This document shows positions 17,414 to 26,531 of a DNA stretch of 64,000 nt, one piece after another; positions within the stretch are counted from its first letter, which is position 1, and every line of letters begins with the position of its first letter. Below the pieces are notes generated by a model. That model had not been told where the DNA came from. It ran no database searches and worked only from the letters and a program-made list of their open reading frames with translations. This DNA is from Mucilaginibacter lappiensis (GTDB lineage: Bacteria; Bacteroidota; Bacteroidia; Sphingobacteriales; Sphingobacteriaceae). The position numbers and the translations under genes are program-made. The DNA is taken from positions 62,001 through 126,000 of the forward strand of contig NZ_FTMG01000009.1 of NCBI RefSeq assembly GCF_900155965.1, read 5' to 3'.

Positions 17414-18685
17414 TTATTGACTCTTGTCGGTTGGAAGGAAGATCATCCCAACCCCTTTTTCATATTCAAAGACATGGCCGCTGGCCATGCCATATCCGGT
17501 ATATTCGATGCTTAATGCGTTTTCGCAGGATGCATATATTTCCACATCCGGGTGGGTAAAATACAGGTTCATATCCATGTTGATCTTATTCAGATTATGG
17601 GGAAAAGTTATTTTGTAAGACAATGATATTTCTCCTTTATTTTGAACGGTGACCCCATCGTGATGCCCGGGACTAAAAAAAGCAACCCGGTTTAAATCCC
17701 TATCTAAAAAGCGGCATTCGATATCTAAGGGCATATCGGTTTTTAACGATAGCTCAACTTTTATTTCAAATGAAAAGTTATTTTCCGAATTCAAAACAAT
17801 ATCATTGATGCTGCTATTGTTAAAAAGTATATTGGTTATTTTTAAATTATCAGAAGAGTAAGTTATTCTATCCAAAAAATTCGCATCTGTTTTAACGCCG
17901 TTTTGGCTGTAATTGTATACCGCATCTTTACAAGATCCGTTAAACGTAACTTGCCCGTTATTCAATAAAATTCCCTTATTGCATAGCTTCTGTACGGCGC
18001 CCAAATTATGGCTCACAAATAAAACAGTTTTGCCTTCTCCCCGGCTTACGTCGCCCATTTTGCCCAGGCATTTTTTTTGGAACTCTGCATCCCCCACGGC
18101 TAATACTTCGTCTACTATCAATATTTCTGATTCCAGGTGGGCAGCCACCGCAAATGCCAGGCGTACGTACATGCCCGATGAATATCTTTTTACCGGTGTA
18201 TCTATGTAGCGCTCTACACCTGAAAAATCTACGATCTCATCAAACTTTCGTTTGATCTCGGCTTTGCGCATCCCCAGGATAGCGCCGTTTAAATATATAT
18301 TTTCCTTCCCGGTTAATTCCGGATGAAAACCGGTACCTACTTCCAGTAAACTGGCTATACGCCCTTTTACCTTTACCGAGCCGGTAGTAGGCGAAGTAAC
18401 CCGGCTTAATATTTTAAGCAAGGTGCTTTTGCCCGCGCCATTGCGACCAATAATGCCCACGGCATCACCTTGTTCAATATCAAAATTAATATCGCGTAAA
18501 CTCCAAACCACATCACTTTCGCCTTTGGTTGTGCGATCATTGGTTTCACCAATTTTTAAAAAAGGATCTTCTTTACCGCGCATCCTGGCCCAGTAACGTT
18601 CCAGATCGCGGGAGATGGTGCCGGTACCAAAATCGCCCAGTTGGTAGGCTTTTGACAAATTTTCAACTTTAATTGCAGTGCTCAT
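17414..18685 (-). CDS. wzt: Polysaccharide ABC exporter ATP-binding protein with carbohydrate-binding tail (Wzt-like)
   Basis: 423 residues. ABC domain: Walker A GIIGRNGAGKSTLLK (about residue 82), signature YSSGMYVRLAFAVAAH (about residue 168), Walker B ILIVDEVLAVGDAE, H-loop LFVSHNLGAV. The last 180 residues (from about 245) form a beta-rich domain like the Wzt C-terminal domain, which in O-antigen exporters recognises the modified non-reducing end of the finished chain. It follows the permease gene directly (stop 18686 next to start 18685). It powers export of a completed lipid-linked polysaccharide. Confidence 0.93.
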   Translation of the reverse strand: MSTAIKVENLSKAYQLGDFGTGTISRDLERYWARMRGKEDPFLKIGETNDRTTKGESDVVWSLRDINFDIEQGDAVGIIGRNGAGKSTLLKILSRVTSPTTGSVKVKGRIASLLEVGTGFHPELTGKENIYLNGAILGMRKAEIKRKFDEIVDFSGVERYIDTPVKRYSSGMYVRLAFAVAAHLESEILIVDEVLAVGDAEFQKKCLGKMGDVSRGEGKTVLFVSHNLGAVQKLCNKGILLNNGQVTFNGSCKDAVYNYSQNGVKTDANFLDRITYSSDNLKITNILFNNSSINDIVLNSENNFSFEIKVELSLKTDMPLDIECRFLDRDLNRVAFFSPGHHDGVTVQNKGEISLSYKITFPHNLNKINMDMNLYFTHPDVEIYASCENALSIEYTGYGMASGHVFEYEKGVGMIFLPTDKSQ

Positions 18686-19543
18686 TTATACGGTATCTAC
18701 AAAAGTTTTTTCAACCCTGTTAAATATAATAGTACCTATTAACAGGATTATGATAGTAGTGATGAAACTATAACCTATCAGTTCCCAGCTAAAACTGCCT
18801 CGACCTAAAAACCCATATCTGAAAGTTTCAATGATAGCCGTTATCGGATTGAATTTTACCAGCCAGCTATAAGCCGGATACCGGGCCTCGGCTACCGATA
18901 GGGGGAAAATTACTGTTGTAGTATACATTAACAATGGTACCCCGAACGATACGATAAAGGCCAGATCCCGGTATTTGGTTGTTACTGCTGATATGATCAT
19001 CCCAAGGCCCAAACCCAAAGCCGCTATCATGATGATGAGCACAGGCAATAGCAATAAAAAAGCATTTGGAACAATAACGGTTCCCTTAAACAGGTAAAAC
19101 ACGTAAAGAATCATAAACAATAAAAACTGTACCCCAAATCTGATCAGGTTGGATAGTACGATGCTCAGTGGCATAATTAACCTTGGGAAATAAACTTTCC
19201 CTAACAGTGCCGCGTTATCCCTGAAAACGGTAGATGTTTTGGTAAGACACTCAGCAAAATAATTCCATACAATGGTTCCTGCCAAATAAAACAAAGGCTT
19301 TGGCAGGCCATCAACGGGTATACCGGCCAGGTTGCCAAAAACCAGGGTATAAAACAAAATGGTGATAGCCGGCTGAATAAAAAACCAGATGGGGCCCAGT
19401 ATGGTCTGCTTATAAAATGAAACAAAATCGCGCCTTACCAATAACAATAACAGATCGCGGTAATGCCATACATCCTTAAGCTTTAGGTCGAGAATGTTGT
19501 TTTGCGCGGTTATTTCAATATCCCAGTCTTCGTTTTCCAACAT
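18686..19543 (-). CDS. wzm: Polysaccharide ABC exporter permease (Wzm-like)
   Basis: 285 residues with an ABC-2 layout. A short N-terminal amphipathic stretch (DVWHYRDLLLLLVRRDFVSFYKQ) is followed by six membrane helices, among them ILGPIWFFIQPAITILFYTL and the PLSVAEARYPAYSWLVKFNP loop. It forms the inner-membrane channel with the adjacent Wzt-like ATPase and moves undecaprenyl-linked polysaccharide to the periplasm. The GT4 gene ends two bases upstream of its start region, so these genes are co-translated. Confidence 0.93.
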   Translation of the reverse strand: MLENEDWDIEITAQNNILDLKLKDVWHYRDLLLLLVRRDFVSFYKQTILGPIWFFIQPAITILFYTLVFGNLAGIPVDGLPKPLFYLAGTIVWNYFAECLTKTSTVFRDNAALLGKVYFPRLIMPLSIVLSNLIRFGVQFLLFMILYVFYLFKGTVIVPNAFLLLLPVLIIMIAALGLGLGMIISAVTTKYRDLAFIVSFGVPLLMYTTTVIFPLSVAEARYPAYSWLVKFNPITAIIETFRYGFLGRGSFSWELIGYSFITTIIILLIGTIIFNRVEKTFVDTV

Positions 19544-19545
19544 GC

Positions 19546-20667
19546 TTATTCGGTTAATAGTTCCTCAAGTTTATGCGCGTAATCTGCTTGATTGAAGTAG
19601 CGTAAACTGTGTTTTTGTAGTTGCTCCCGGTCAGTGGTTGTTAGCGGTTGTGCTAACGATTCATTAATGCAGTTATATAATTCGGCAGCATTATCTGTGT
19701 TAACAGATTTGCCTAATTCACCGTTACGGATAGCATCAATGCTTCCGTCGGCATTACCACAAATAACAGGTAAGCCACAAGCCAAAGCTTCAATAAATAC
19801 AATGCCGAAGCCTTCTTTTTTGCTTGGTAAAACAAACAGATCGGCCAGCAAAAAATGATCGGTCAATTCGGCTTCATCAATAAAACCGGTTAAGATGATT
19901 TGATCGCTCACGTCATGATTGGCTATTAATTTATTGATCCTTACATCTTCCAGTTCATCGTATTTTCCAGACAATATATATTTAATGTGGGGGAATTTGT
20001 TTTTCAATTTTCCTATGGCTTCGATTACCAACTCGTGACCTTTGTATTTTTCTGTAGAAGCCATACGGGTTAACGTAAATACAACCGGATAGCTATTGTT
20101 AAGTTGGTAACGATCAAGCAAATTTGTTGGCCTTGAAAAGGTGGCAGGTAATTGCATCAAAGGATCGATAGTATTATTCAGCACAATACAAATGTCTTTA
20201 TCAACATGGTGCCAGTTGAGCATTTGTTGTTTGGTGTAATTGCTTACACAAATTATTCTGTCGCAGTTTTTCAGAAAACGTTTTTGGATGAACGAAAAAG
20301 GTCTCCATACCTCAATGCCATGAGCTACTAACCAAACCTGGCATTTAGGGTTAATGATCTTGATGATAAACCCAATTACAGCCAGGTTGATATGGCTCAA
20401 TATGACAACATCCTGAAAAGAGAACTTTTTACAAAGAACTTTTAAAGCAAAGCTTAATTTATTGATACCAAATCCTTTAAAATTTGAGGATGGCAGATAC
20501 TCCGGCATCAGATCGCCTGCATGATCATAAGCCGACCATAATTCAAAATCCCAGTTATTGTTCTTCGCTATTTGGTTTAAGGTATAGCCTAAGGTGCGGG
20601 TCATTTTTTGGATGCCACCGGTGGTGCTAAACGTTTGCAAAGTAAGCAGGAGTACTTTTTTAGACAT
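19546..20667 (-). CDS. Glycosyltransferase family 4
   Basis: The longest frame starts at 20691, but the conserved N-terminus begins MSKKVLLLTLQTFSTTGGIQ at 20667, so I choose that start (373 residues, 8-base overlap with the amidotransferase gene). The GGIQK loop, donor lobe start PVVFTLTRMASTEKYKGHEL (about residue 195) and GT4 signature KKEGFGIVFIEALACGLPVI (about residue 290) are all present. It is a cytoplasmic transferase for the repeat unit. Confidence 0.9.
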   Translation of the reverse strand: MSKKVLLLTLQTFSTTGGIQKMTRTLGYTLNQIAKNNNWDFELWSAYDHAGDLMPEYLPSSNFKGFGINKLSFALKVLCKKFSFQDVVILSHINLAVIGFIIKIINPKCQVWLVAHGIEVWRPFSFIQKRFLKNCDRIICVSNYTKQQMLNWHHVDKDICIVLNNTIDPLMQLPATFSRPTNLLDRYQLNNSYPVVFTLTRMASTEKYKGHELVIEAIGKLKNKFPHIKYILSGKYDELEDVRINKLIANHDVSDQIILTGFIDEAELTDHFLLADLFVLPSKKEGFGIVFIEALACGLPVICGNADGSIDAIRNGELGKSVNTDNAAELYNCINESLAQPLTTTDREQLQKHSLRYFNQADYAHKLEELLTE

Positions 20668-22447
20668 GACCTTGTATCTGATAAAGTGCAAACGCTTTTG
20701 ACCAGTGTATGCCTTGGTGTTTAAATTTTTTAATCACTGCCTGGGCCGCTTGCCCTTTGTAAAATTCACTGTTACTTATTTCGGGATGGGCAGCCATCCA
20801 TTGTTGCAGCGGAAAGGAAAAACCCATTTTGGGCCGGTCCCATATTTGCGGCGGCAGCAGGTCTCCGAAGCTGTCAATCAATAGTTTTTTAGGTGGATTG
20901 CTGTCAAACCGGATGGATGGAGCAATACAATTTACGATGCTTGTAAAGTCCTCATCTAAAAAAGGGACCCTAACTTCCAGCCCATGATTCATGCTCATCA
21001 CATCGGTATCCCTGAGTAACTGATTCTGCATGTATAAATTGGTTTCGAGCCAGGATGCATGTTCTTCATTGTAACTGCTTGGACCGGAGGCATGGCTGGT
21101 GTCAAAAAGTATCTCCATGACCTGTTTACTGTCGGCATCCAGAAATTTAGCTATCTCGATGGGAGAGAAGAAGCCTCTTAGCAAAAGGTAATCGGCTAAA
21201 TAATGGTCGTTAGCTAAAAAAGTCAATTTTTTATACTGATCAGGTAAAAATCCGGCAATAGCCGAAAACAATAACGGATTAATTTTTCGGAGATACCTCA
21301 AATACTTTATCCGCCTGAAAGATGGATACCCACCAAAAAGTTCATCTGCACCAATACCCGATAGTACTGCTTTTAAACCATCTTCATGAGCGTATTTACT
21401 AATAAACCAGCTATTGATGCCATCGGTAGTTGGCATATCCATGGCGGCAATTATCTGAGGTAAAAAAGTATCAAAATCATGTTGTTGTACCAGGTGCGAA
21501 AAGCTTTGACCCTGTAGCTTATTTAAAATTACACGCTGGTAGTTTTGCTCATTATAATTTTGCTCATTAAAATAAATGGATACCGTTTTTAGCTGTTGTT
21601 CTTTTTTGAGGTTGGCCAATAAGGTGAGCAAACTGGAATCAATACCTCCGCTTAAAAATACACCAATGGTAGCGTCGGCCATCAGTTGCCGGTTCACGCT
21701 TTTTATGAGCGCGTCTTTGATCAACAAGCGGGCCTCGTTTACATCGGTAATTTGTTCCTGCGCCGGTGTTTCATGATACGAATTGACGGTGTAGGCAGAT
21801 GAGGTAATATCCCAGCGTAAAAAATGCCCCTTCGGTAAACTAAAAACATTTTTTAAAGTAGTGTAGGGCTCTGGAATGTGGCCAAAGGCTAAAAATCTTA
21901 CCGGCCAGTTGGGGTCTTTTTCTGTAACGATACCTGCAGCGGTAAAAGCCCTTATTTCTGAGGTAAAGCTTAAAGCCCCATGCTGTGTGTAGTAATATAT
22001 GGGTTTGATACCCGCGCTATCACGAACCAGGTAAACGAGATGCTTAGCAGTATCATACAAAGCAAAAGCAAACATCCCACGGAATTTGGCGAAGGCAGCA
22101 GTTCCCCATTGCAGATATGCTAATAAGATCACCTCGGTATCGGTTGCCGATTTGAATTGTGCACCCAGGGTTAACAGCTCTGTTTTTAACTCCTGGTAAT
22201 TATAAAGCTCGCCGTTAAAAGTTATCCATGCCTTTTGCCCGGCATCGGCCATGGGCTGGTGCCCGTTGCTGCTTAGGTCAATGATGGATAAACGACGGTG
22301 CCCAAACCCTATATGATTTCTTTCGTCAAAAAACAGGCCCTCATCGTCTGGGCCGCCATGCTGTAATACCTGGCACATGGCCTTTACTTTTTGATGTATC
22401 TCAGCAGGCGGCAAGCTTTTATCAATTATTCCTGCTATCCGGCACAT
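20660..22447 (-). CDS. asnB: Asparagine synthase (glutamine-hydrolysing)-like amidotransferase
   Basis: 595 residues. The class II glutaminase domain (about 1-190) starts MCRIAGIIDKS with catalytic Cys2; the family usually has MCGI, here R replaces G. Later landmarks are GFGHRRLSIIDLSSNGHQPM and ITFNGELYNYQEL. The synthetase domain (about 235-560) contains the PP-loop GVFLSGGIDSSLLTLLA, with SGIGADELFGGYPSFRRIK and EVRVPFLDEDFTSI. In polysaccharide loci such proteins are thought to amidate a sugar acid or attach an amino group rather than make free asparagine. Position directly before a glycosyltransferase and the Wzm/Wzt genes favours that, but plain asparagine synthesis cannot be excluded. 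Confidence 0.88.
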   Translation of the reverse strand: MCRIAGIIDKSLPPAEIHQKVKAMCQVLQHGGPDDEGLFFDERNHIGFGHRRLSIIDLSSNGHQPMADAGQKAWITFNGELYNYQELKTELLTLGAQFKSATDTEVILLAYLQWGTAAFAKFRGMFAFALYDTAKHLVYLVRDSAGIKPIYYYTQHGALSFTSEIRAFTAAGIVTEKDPNWPVRFLAFGHIPEPYTTLKNVFSLPKGHFLRWDITSSAYTVNSYHETPAQEQITDVNEARLLIKDALIKSVNRQLMADATIGVFLSGGIDSSLLTLLANLKKEQQLKTVSIYFNEQNYNEQNYQRVILNKLQGQSFSHLVQQHDFDTFLPQIIAAMDMPTTDGINSWFISKYAHEDGLKAVLSGIGADELFGGYPSFRRIKYLRYLRKINPLLFSAIAGFLPDQYKKLTFLANDHYLADYLLLRGFFSPIEIAKFLDADSKQVMEILFDTSHASGPSSYNEEHASWLETNLYMQNQLLRDTDVMSMNHGLEVRVPFLDEDFTSIVNCIAPSIRFDSNPPKKLLIDSFGDLLPPQIWDRPKMGFSFPLQQWMAAHPEISNSEFYKGQAAQAVIKKFKHQGIHWSKAFALYQIQGHV

Positions 22448-22522
22448 GGTTGGTATATCTTCACAGCTTCGCCCCGTAAGTTACAGTTGTATTTTGTAAC
22501 TTATTATTTTACAGTTATTTAT

Positions 22523-22648
22523 AAGAGTCAAGAGCTAAGAATTAAGAAGCAAGAAAATAACTAAATATGCGATAATGCCACAACAAAAAATATTCAGGTA
22601 CGGCTTTTTACTATTCTTTCTTGTTTCTAATTTCTTGACTCTTGATTC
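22523..22648. repeat. Word-array inverted repeat (AAGAGTCAAGA/AAGAAGCAAGAA words)
   Basis: Left arm 22523-22557 and right arm 22612-22648 pair imperfectly. The outer AAGAGTCAAGA block matches exactly and the inner part matches with small gaps. The loop of about 54 bases is AT-rich. It lies in the 237-base gap between the UpxY-like and AsnB-like genes. That gap also holds AT-rich sequence but no further gene. Confidence 0.7.
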
Positions 22649-22684
22649 GTTGTATTTTCTTTAATGTTAAAAATAATATCCTGA

Positions 22685-23200
22685 TTAAAAGCGCTCAATA
22701 TAGGAGGCTGCAACATGTACAATAATGGAGCGCCCTATACTTTCAAGCCTTAATATCAATTGCTTTTGCGACCGGTATATAATCACCTCGCCTGTAAGCC
22801 CTTTCAAGGGGCCCGCTTTTATAATGATCTTTTCTCCGGGCTGCAGATTTTCTTCTGTAATTTCCAGATCAAGTGAACTTGTCATTAATAACTTTAGTTC
22901 GTTGATCTGGCGGTCGGGCATGGTGGCCGGTTTGCCCGAAAAATATAAAAAACGGGATATGCCCTTAGTCATTAGCACCTCTGTCTGCGCATGTTCGGCG
23001 ATGTTAACAAATAGGTATGATTTGATAAAGGGCTCCTCGACCCACTTTTTACGATCGCTCCATTGTTTAAGTTGCCGGTGTAGCGGCAGGTAGGCTAAAA
23101 TTCCTTTATTGATTAGCGCTTCGTATGCTTTTTTTTCGGCCCGCGCATGGGTATAAACCGGATACCATTTGTTTTTTGCCTCACTTGTTAGCAGGTCCAT
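22685..23200 (-). CDS. UpxY/NusG-family transcription antiterminator
   Basis: 171 residues. The N-terminal NGN domain starts KWYPVYTHARAEKKAYEALI and contains LPLHRQLKQWSDRKKWVEEP and the hydrophobic IKSYLFVNI. A C-terminal KOW motif follows (LQPGEKIIIKAGPLKGLTGEVI, about residues 122-143). In Bacteroides, UpxY proteins bind elongating RNA polymerase near the 5' end of one capsule operon and prevent early termination. Here it is the third gene, after the export and chain-length genes, and probably promotes transcription through the long glycosyltransferase operon downstream. Confidence 0.88.
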   Translation of the reverse strand: MDLLTSEAKNKWYPVYTHARAEKKAYEALINKGILAYLPLHRQLKQWSDRKKWVEEPFIKSYLFVNIAEHAQTEVLMTKGISRFLYFSGKPATMPDRQINELKLLMTSSLDLEITEENLQPGEKIIIKAGPLKGLTGEVIIYRSQKQLILRLESIGRSIIVHVAASYIERF

Positions 23201-23217
23201 TGTATTTGAAAGTATAC

Positions 23218-25638
23218 TTATTTAAACCATCTTCTGATATCCCACCATTTGGCTTTGTTATCATCCAAATAATAACCCGAATCTTCATAACCGCTGTAAT
23301 CGGCATAATAGTAATAGTGCACGCCCGAACTATCACCGGTAAATTTGGTGGTATAGTACCTGGAGTGCAGAGGTTCTTCCTCAAACGCATTCAGCACTAT
23401 TACCGTGTTATTAAGCTGATATTCCTGCGCTACGCGCTGTGGTACAGTAGCCGCATAAAACTTTGACCTCCCTGATCGTATCACAAAAACATTGATATCA
23501 CTCATCCGGATAAGTGGGATAGCATCAGACACCAGGCCTATAGGAGCGGTATCAATCATCACAATATCGTATCTGGTTTTTAACTGGGTTATTAAAGTAT
23601 TCATCCGCTCGCTATGCAGCAGTTCGGAGGGGTTGGGTGGTACCGGGCCAGAAATTATAAAATCAAGATTTTCCTGCTCCGAATGAAAAATGATATCATC
23701 CAGTTCGCTTTGGTGTGCCAGGTAGTTGCTTAGCCCTATGTGGTTAGCTACATTAAATATTTTATGTATCCTGGAACGGCGAAGATCGGCCCCAATAAGA
23801 ATAACTTTTTTATCGATAAGTGAAAGTGTACTTGATAAGTTAACTGCGACAAATGATTTTCCTTCACCGGCCACTTCTGACGTGATACAGATAACCTTGC
23901 TTTTTTTGTCAGATGCCAGGAAGCTTAAATTGGTGCGTACAGAACGCACCGATTCTGCAAATATAGATTTGGGCTTAACGAGCGCCAGAATTTGCCCGTT
24001 ATTTTCATCAATAGGCTCAGGAAATTTGCGGATGATGCCCAGTATTGGTATAGAGGTAAGGCTTTCGATAGTTTCTTTATCATAAATGTAGGGATTCATG
24101 ATCCTGACAATAATAATAAGACCCAAACCGATAACTAAACCCATGATAATGGCTGAGCGGTGTATATTATGCTCATCTGGCGATACCGGGTTAAAATTAG
24201 GCTGTGCGGGTTCAATAATGGTAGCCCCCGGCAATATACCCGCCCTGCTTATTTGCGCCTCCAGCTTTTTTTCTGATAAAAATGAATAAACTTTATCGTT
24301 GATCTCAAAATCCCGTTGAAGGCTCACCAGGTCGCGCTGAGCGGCCGGCAATGTCATGATGGTTTGATTAACCTGCGACAGCTGGCTATCTAAAAAGGCA
24401 ATGTTTTTCTCAATCCCCGAACGTAAAACTTTGATATTATTAAGGGCATTCAGTTTTATTTGCAATACCTGCTGATTGATATCACGGATAGGTTGTGAGT
24501 CATTATTATAAGTTTTTAATAATGCGTTCCGTTCCTGTATCAGGACATCCAGTTTTTCGACCATGGCCTGCAATAAATGATTATCAGCGCCTGCGGTGGT
24601 AAAATTTAAATTAACGTTATCTTTTTCCCTGGTGATTTGATCTTTGAGCTGATCAATGGCCATCAGCTGTATTTTTAATAATGATTTGTTTGATTCAATT
24701 TCGGCTGCTTTAGTAACTGATGTGGTTGAAGCCGAACTTACATCCAGGATCTTTGATTTTTGCTTGTATTTTTCAATGGAATTTTCCGAACCTTTAACTT
24801 CTGTTGACAAAAAAGCCAATTGACTATCAATAAAGTCAATCATTTGCGAAGCTGATTGTGCTTTTTGATTGCGATCAAAAGCAACATACTCATTCATGAT
24901 ACTATTGATAATATCGGCGGCAAACTGAGGGTTAGAGTCAATTTCCTGCAGGCCGATAATATTGGAGTTTTTTGATGTTTCGCCTGTGGCCAAGCCAGCT
25001 TTTACACGGTCTATATAATCTTCAGGAATATTGAATTTAAATAGATAAACGGTGTTTTTGCTCAGCATCCCCGGGTATTTTATAGTGAAGCTGGTAGGGC
25101 CTATATTTACAGGAGTATCGTAGTTAAACGTGTTTTGAGTTTCTTTACCGGCAATTTTGTAGGAAAGCTCAAATGATTTGTTATTAAGGGCTTTAAAGCC
25201 TATTTGATCATGGTAAAAATTCAAACTATCAAACCTGATCAGTTCAATATTCAATGGTTTTGAAGGGTAGACTTCAGAAGTGCGTACCCGCCCCATGATA
25301 TAAAAGCTTACCCTGTAATCCAGGTCTTTTATAGCGCTCAGGATAAGGTTACGGCTTTGCAGTACGGAGGTGATACTTTGTATTTTTGATGGCCCGCGTT
25401 CGGGAACGGCCATCACAGTTACCAGATCTGATATTTCCGTTTTCTTTTCTTCAATTTTTAATGTGCCTGCGGATGAATACGTTTTTGGGGTATACCACAG
25501 GTATGTATAAGAAATAAGCACAGATATACCCACGGAAGCAGCTATCCAATACCAGCGGCTCAATAATATTTTGCCGATCTTAAAATAGTCAATCTCCTGG
25601 TTGGGCAGTTTTCGCTGAATTTTTTCTGTTTCTTCCAT
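23218..25638 (-). CDS. wzc: Wzc-like polysaccharide co-polymerase with BY-type tyrosine kinase domain
   Basis: 806 residues. A Wzz domain lies between two membrane helices (about residues 30-50, YWIAASVGISVLISYTYLW, and about 505-527, AIIMGLVIGLGLIIIV), with a long coiled-coil periplasmic region between them. The cytoplasmic kinase domain has Walker A SEVAGEGKSFVAVNL (about residue 598), Walker A' VILIGADLRRSRIHK and Walker B YDIVMIDTAPIGLVSD. The C-terminal tail is a tyrosine cluster (HYYYYADYSGYEDSGYYLDD), the autophosphorylation site in this family. It sets chain length and couples the inner membrane to the Wza-like exporter encoded just upstream, with which it overlaps by one base. Confidence 0.95.
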   Translation of the reverse strand: MEETEKIQRKLPNQEIDYFKIGKILLSRWYWIAASVGISVLISYTYLWYTPKTYSSAGTLKIEEKKTEISDLVTVMAVPERGPSKIQSITSVLQSRNLILSAIKDLDYRVSFYIMGRVRTSEVYPSKPLNIELIRFDSLNFYHDQIGFKALNNKSFELSYKIAGKETQNTFNYDTPVNIGPTSFTIKYPGMLSKNTVYLFKFNIPEDYIDRVKAGLATGETSKNSNIIGLQEIDSNPQFAADIINSIMNEYVAFDRNQKAQSASQMIDFIDSQLAFLSTEVKGSENSIEKYKQKSKILDVSSASTTSVTKAAEIESNKSLLKIQLMAIDQLKDQITREKDNVNLNFTTAGADNHLLQAMVEKLDVLIQERNALLKTYNNDSQPIRDINQQVLQIKLNALNNIKVLRSGIEKNIAFLDSQLSQVNQTIMTLPAAQRDLVSLQRDFEINDKVYSFLSEKKLEAQISRAGILPGATIIEPAQPNFNPVSPDEHNIHRSAIIMGLVIGLGLIIIVRIMNPYIYDKETIESLTSIPILGIIRKFPEPIDENNGQILALVKPKSIFAESVRSVRTNLSFLASDKKSKVICITSEVAGEGKSFVAVNLSSTLSLIDKKVILIGADLRRSRIHKIFNVANHIGLSNYLAHQSELDDIIFHSEQENLDFIISGPVPPNPSELLHSERMNTLITQLKTRYDIVMIDTAPIGLVSDAIPLIRMSDINVFVIRSGRSKFYAATVPQRVAQEYQLNNTVIVLNAFEEEPLHSRYYTTKFTGDSSGVHYYYYADYSGYEDSGYYLDDNKAKWWDIRRWFK

Positions 25639-26429
25639 TAGCGATGGGAAAGCGTGAAAATAATTAAGGCCGTATTCAACAAAAGCAACACCGGTTGACT
25701 GATCACTGATATGTTTTGCAGGTTATCATTCCGTACAGCACGTTTGTTTTGGGCAATATAAATAATATCTCCATTTTGAAGAACAGCGCGCGGATCATTG
25801 ATGGATTGAATATTCCGCAGATTGATGACTGCTACCTGTGGATTGGCCTGATCGCCCCTTATAATTTGGATGTTGGTTTCATTGGCTTTGTCTGTAAGGC
25901 CACCGGCCGCGCCAATCATTTCCACCAGGGTAGTCCTGTCTTTGGTTAGCGGATAATTTCCTTGTCCTTTAATTTCGCCCAATAATGTAACCTTCAGGTT
26001 TACAATTTTTAGCTCGATGATGGGATCTTTGAGCAAACTTTTACGGTAAAGGCCTTCTATAACCTTCGCAGCTTCGGCCCGGGTAAGCCCCGCTACAGCT
26101 ACATGGCCAATAACCGGCAGGGCTACGGTACCATCATCATCAACCTGGAAAGTTTGGCCTGTAGTTGCACCATTGCTCCCGCCCGAAGTGGTGCTGTTGC
26201 TTACAGGAGCTTCGTCAACTATATACTTTACGTTTTGTAAGTTCCTGATCTGTAGTATATCCTGAGGTTTTATGCGATAAGCAGCCATGGTTACAGCGGC
26301 CTTTTGTGCTGAACTGCTGTCCGGAGCGGCTGTTTTTTGTTCAAAAAGCACTTGGTATTGTTTGCTGGAACAAGAAGCTAAAACAAAGATTATCCCAAGA
26401 AATAAAAGAGTAAAGGTACAAATGCGCAT
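25638..26429 (-). CDS. wza: Wza-like polysaccharide export lipoprotein
   Basis: 263 residues. The signal sequence ends with the lipobox LASC (Cys at about residue 20). The Poly_export domain starts at AAYRIKPQDILQIRNL and leads into FQVDDDGTVALPVIGHVAVAGLTRAE, followed by SLBB-type repeats (LKVTLLGEIKGQGNYPL). A hydrophobic C-terminal segment (VISQPVLLLLNTALIIFTL) could be a membrane helix, which is usual in Bacteroidetes versions. It forms the outer-membrane export path. It is the first gene of the minus-strand operon and is shorter than E. coli Wza. Confidence 0.93.
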   Translation of the reverse strand: MRICTFTLLFLGIIFVLASCSSKQYQVLFEQKTAAPDSSSAQKAAVTMAAYRIKPQDILQIRNLQNVKYIVDEAPVSNSTTSGGSNGATTGQTFQVDDDGTVALPVIGHVAVAGLTRAEAAKVIEGLYRKSLLKDPIIELKIVNLKVTLLGEIKGQGNYPLTKDRTTLVEMIGAAGGLTDKANETNIQIIRGDQANPQVAVINLRNIQSINDPRAVLQNGDIIYIAQNKRAVRNDNLQNISVISQPVLLLLNTALIIFTLSHR

Positions 26430-26475
26430 AGAAAAGAGTAGAAGGCTAAATAACTATATAATTAGGGATTGATTT

Positions 26476-26483
26476 CAAAAATA
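26476..26483 (-). promoter_or_regulatory. Possible Bacteroidetes -7 element for the polysaccharide operon
   Basis: On the minus strand this reads TATTTTTG, a match to TAnnTTTG, 47 bases before the wza start at 26429. It lies in the gap between this operon and the divergent GT2 gene. No clear TTG -33 box is visible at the usual distance. Confidence 0.35.
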
Positions 26484-26500
26484 CATAATTTGCGGGTATA

Positions 26501-26508
26501 TATATTTG
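26501..26508 (+). promoter_or_regulatory. Possible Bacteroidetes -7 element for the plus-strand GT2/WecA genes
   Basis: TATATTTG fits TAnnTTTG, about 24 bases before the TTG start codon at 26532. If used, the ATG at 26469 would lie outside the transcript, which supports the TTG start. No good -33 TTG is seen at standard spacing. Confidence 0.35.
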
Positions 26509-26531
26509 TATTCTTTTCCAACTTGTACGTT

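Noticed and set aside
20668-20691. Eight-residue extension of the GT4 at 19546
   Set aside because: It lies within the amidotransferase gene, and MSKKVLLL at 20667 is the usual start.
26469-26531. N-terminal extension of the plus-strand GT2
   Set aside because: The 21 residues overlap the likely promoter and do not match GT2 starts; TTG at 26532 fits better.
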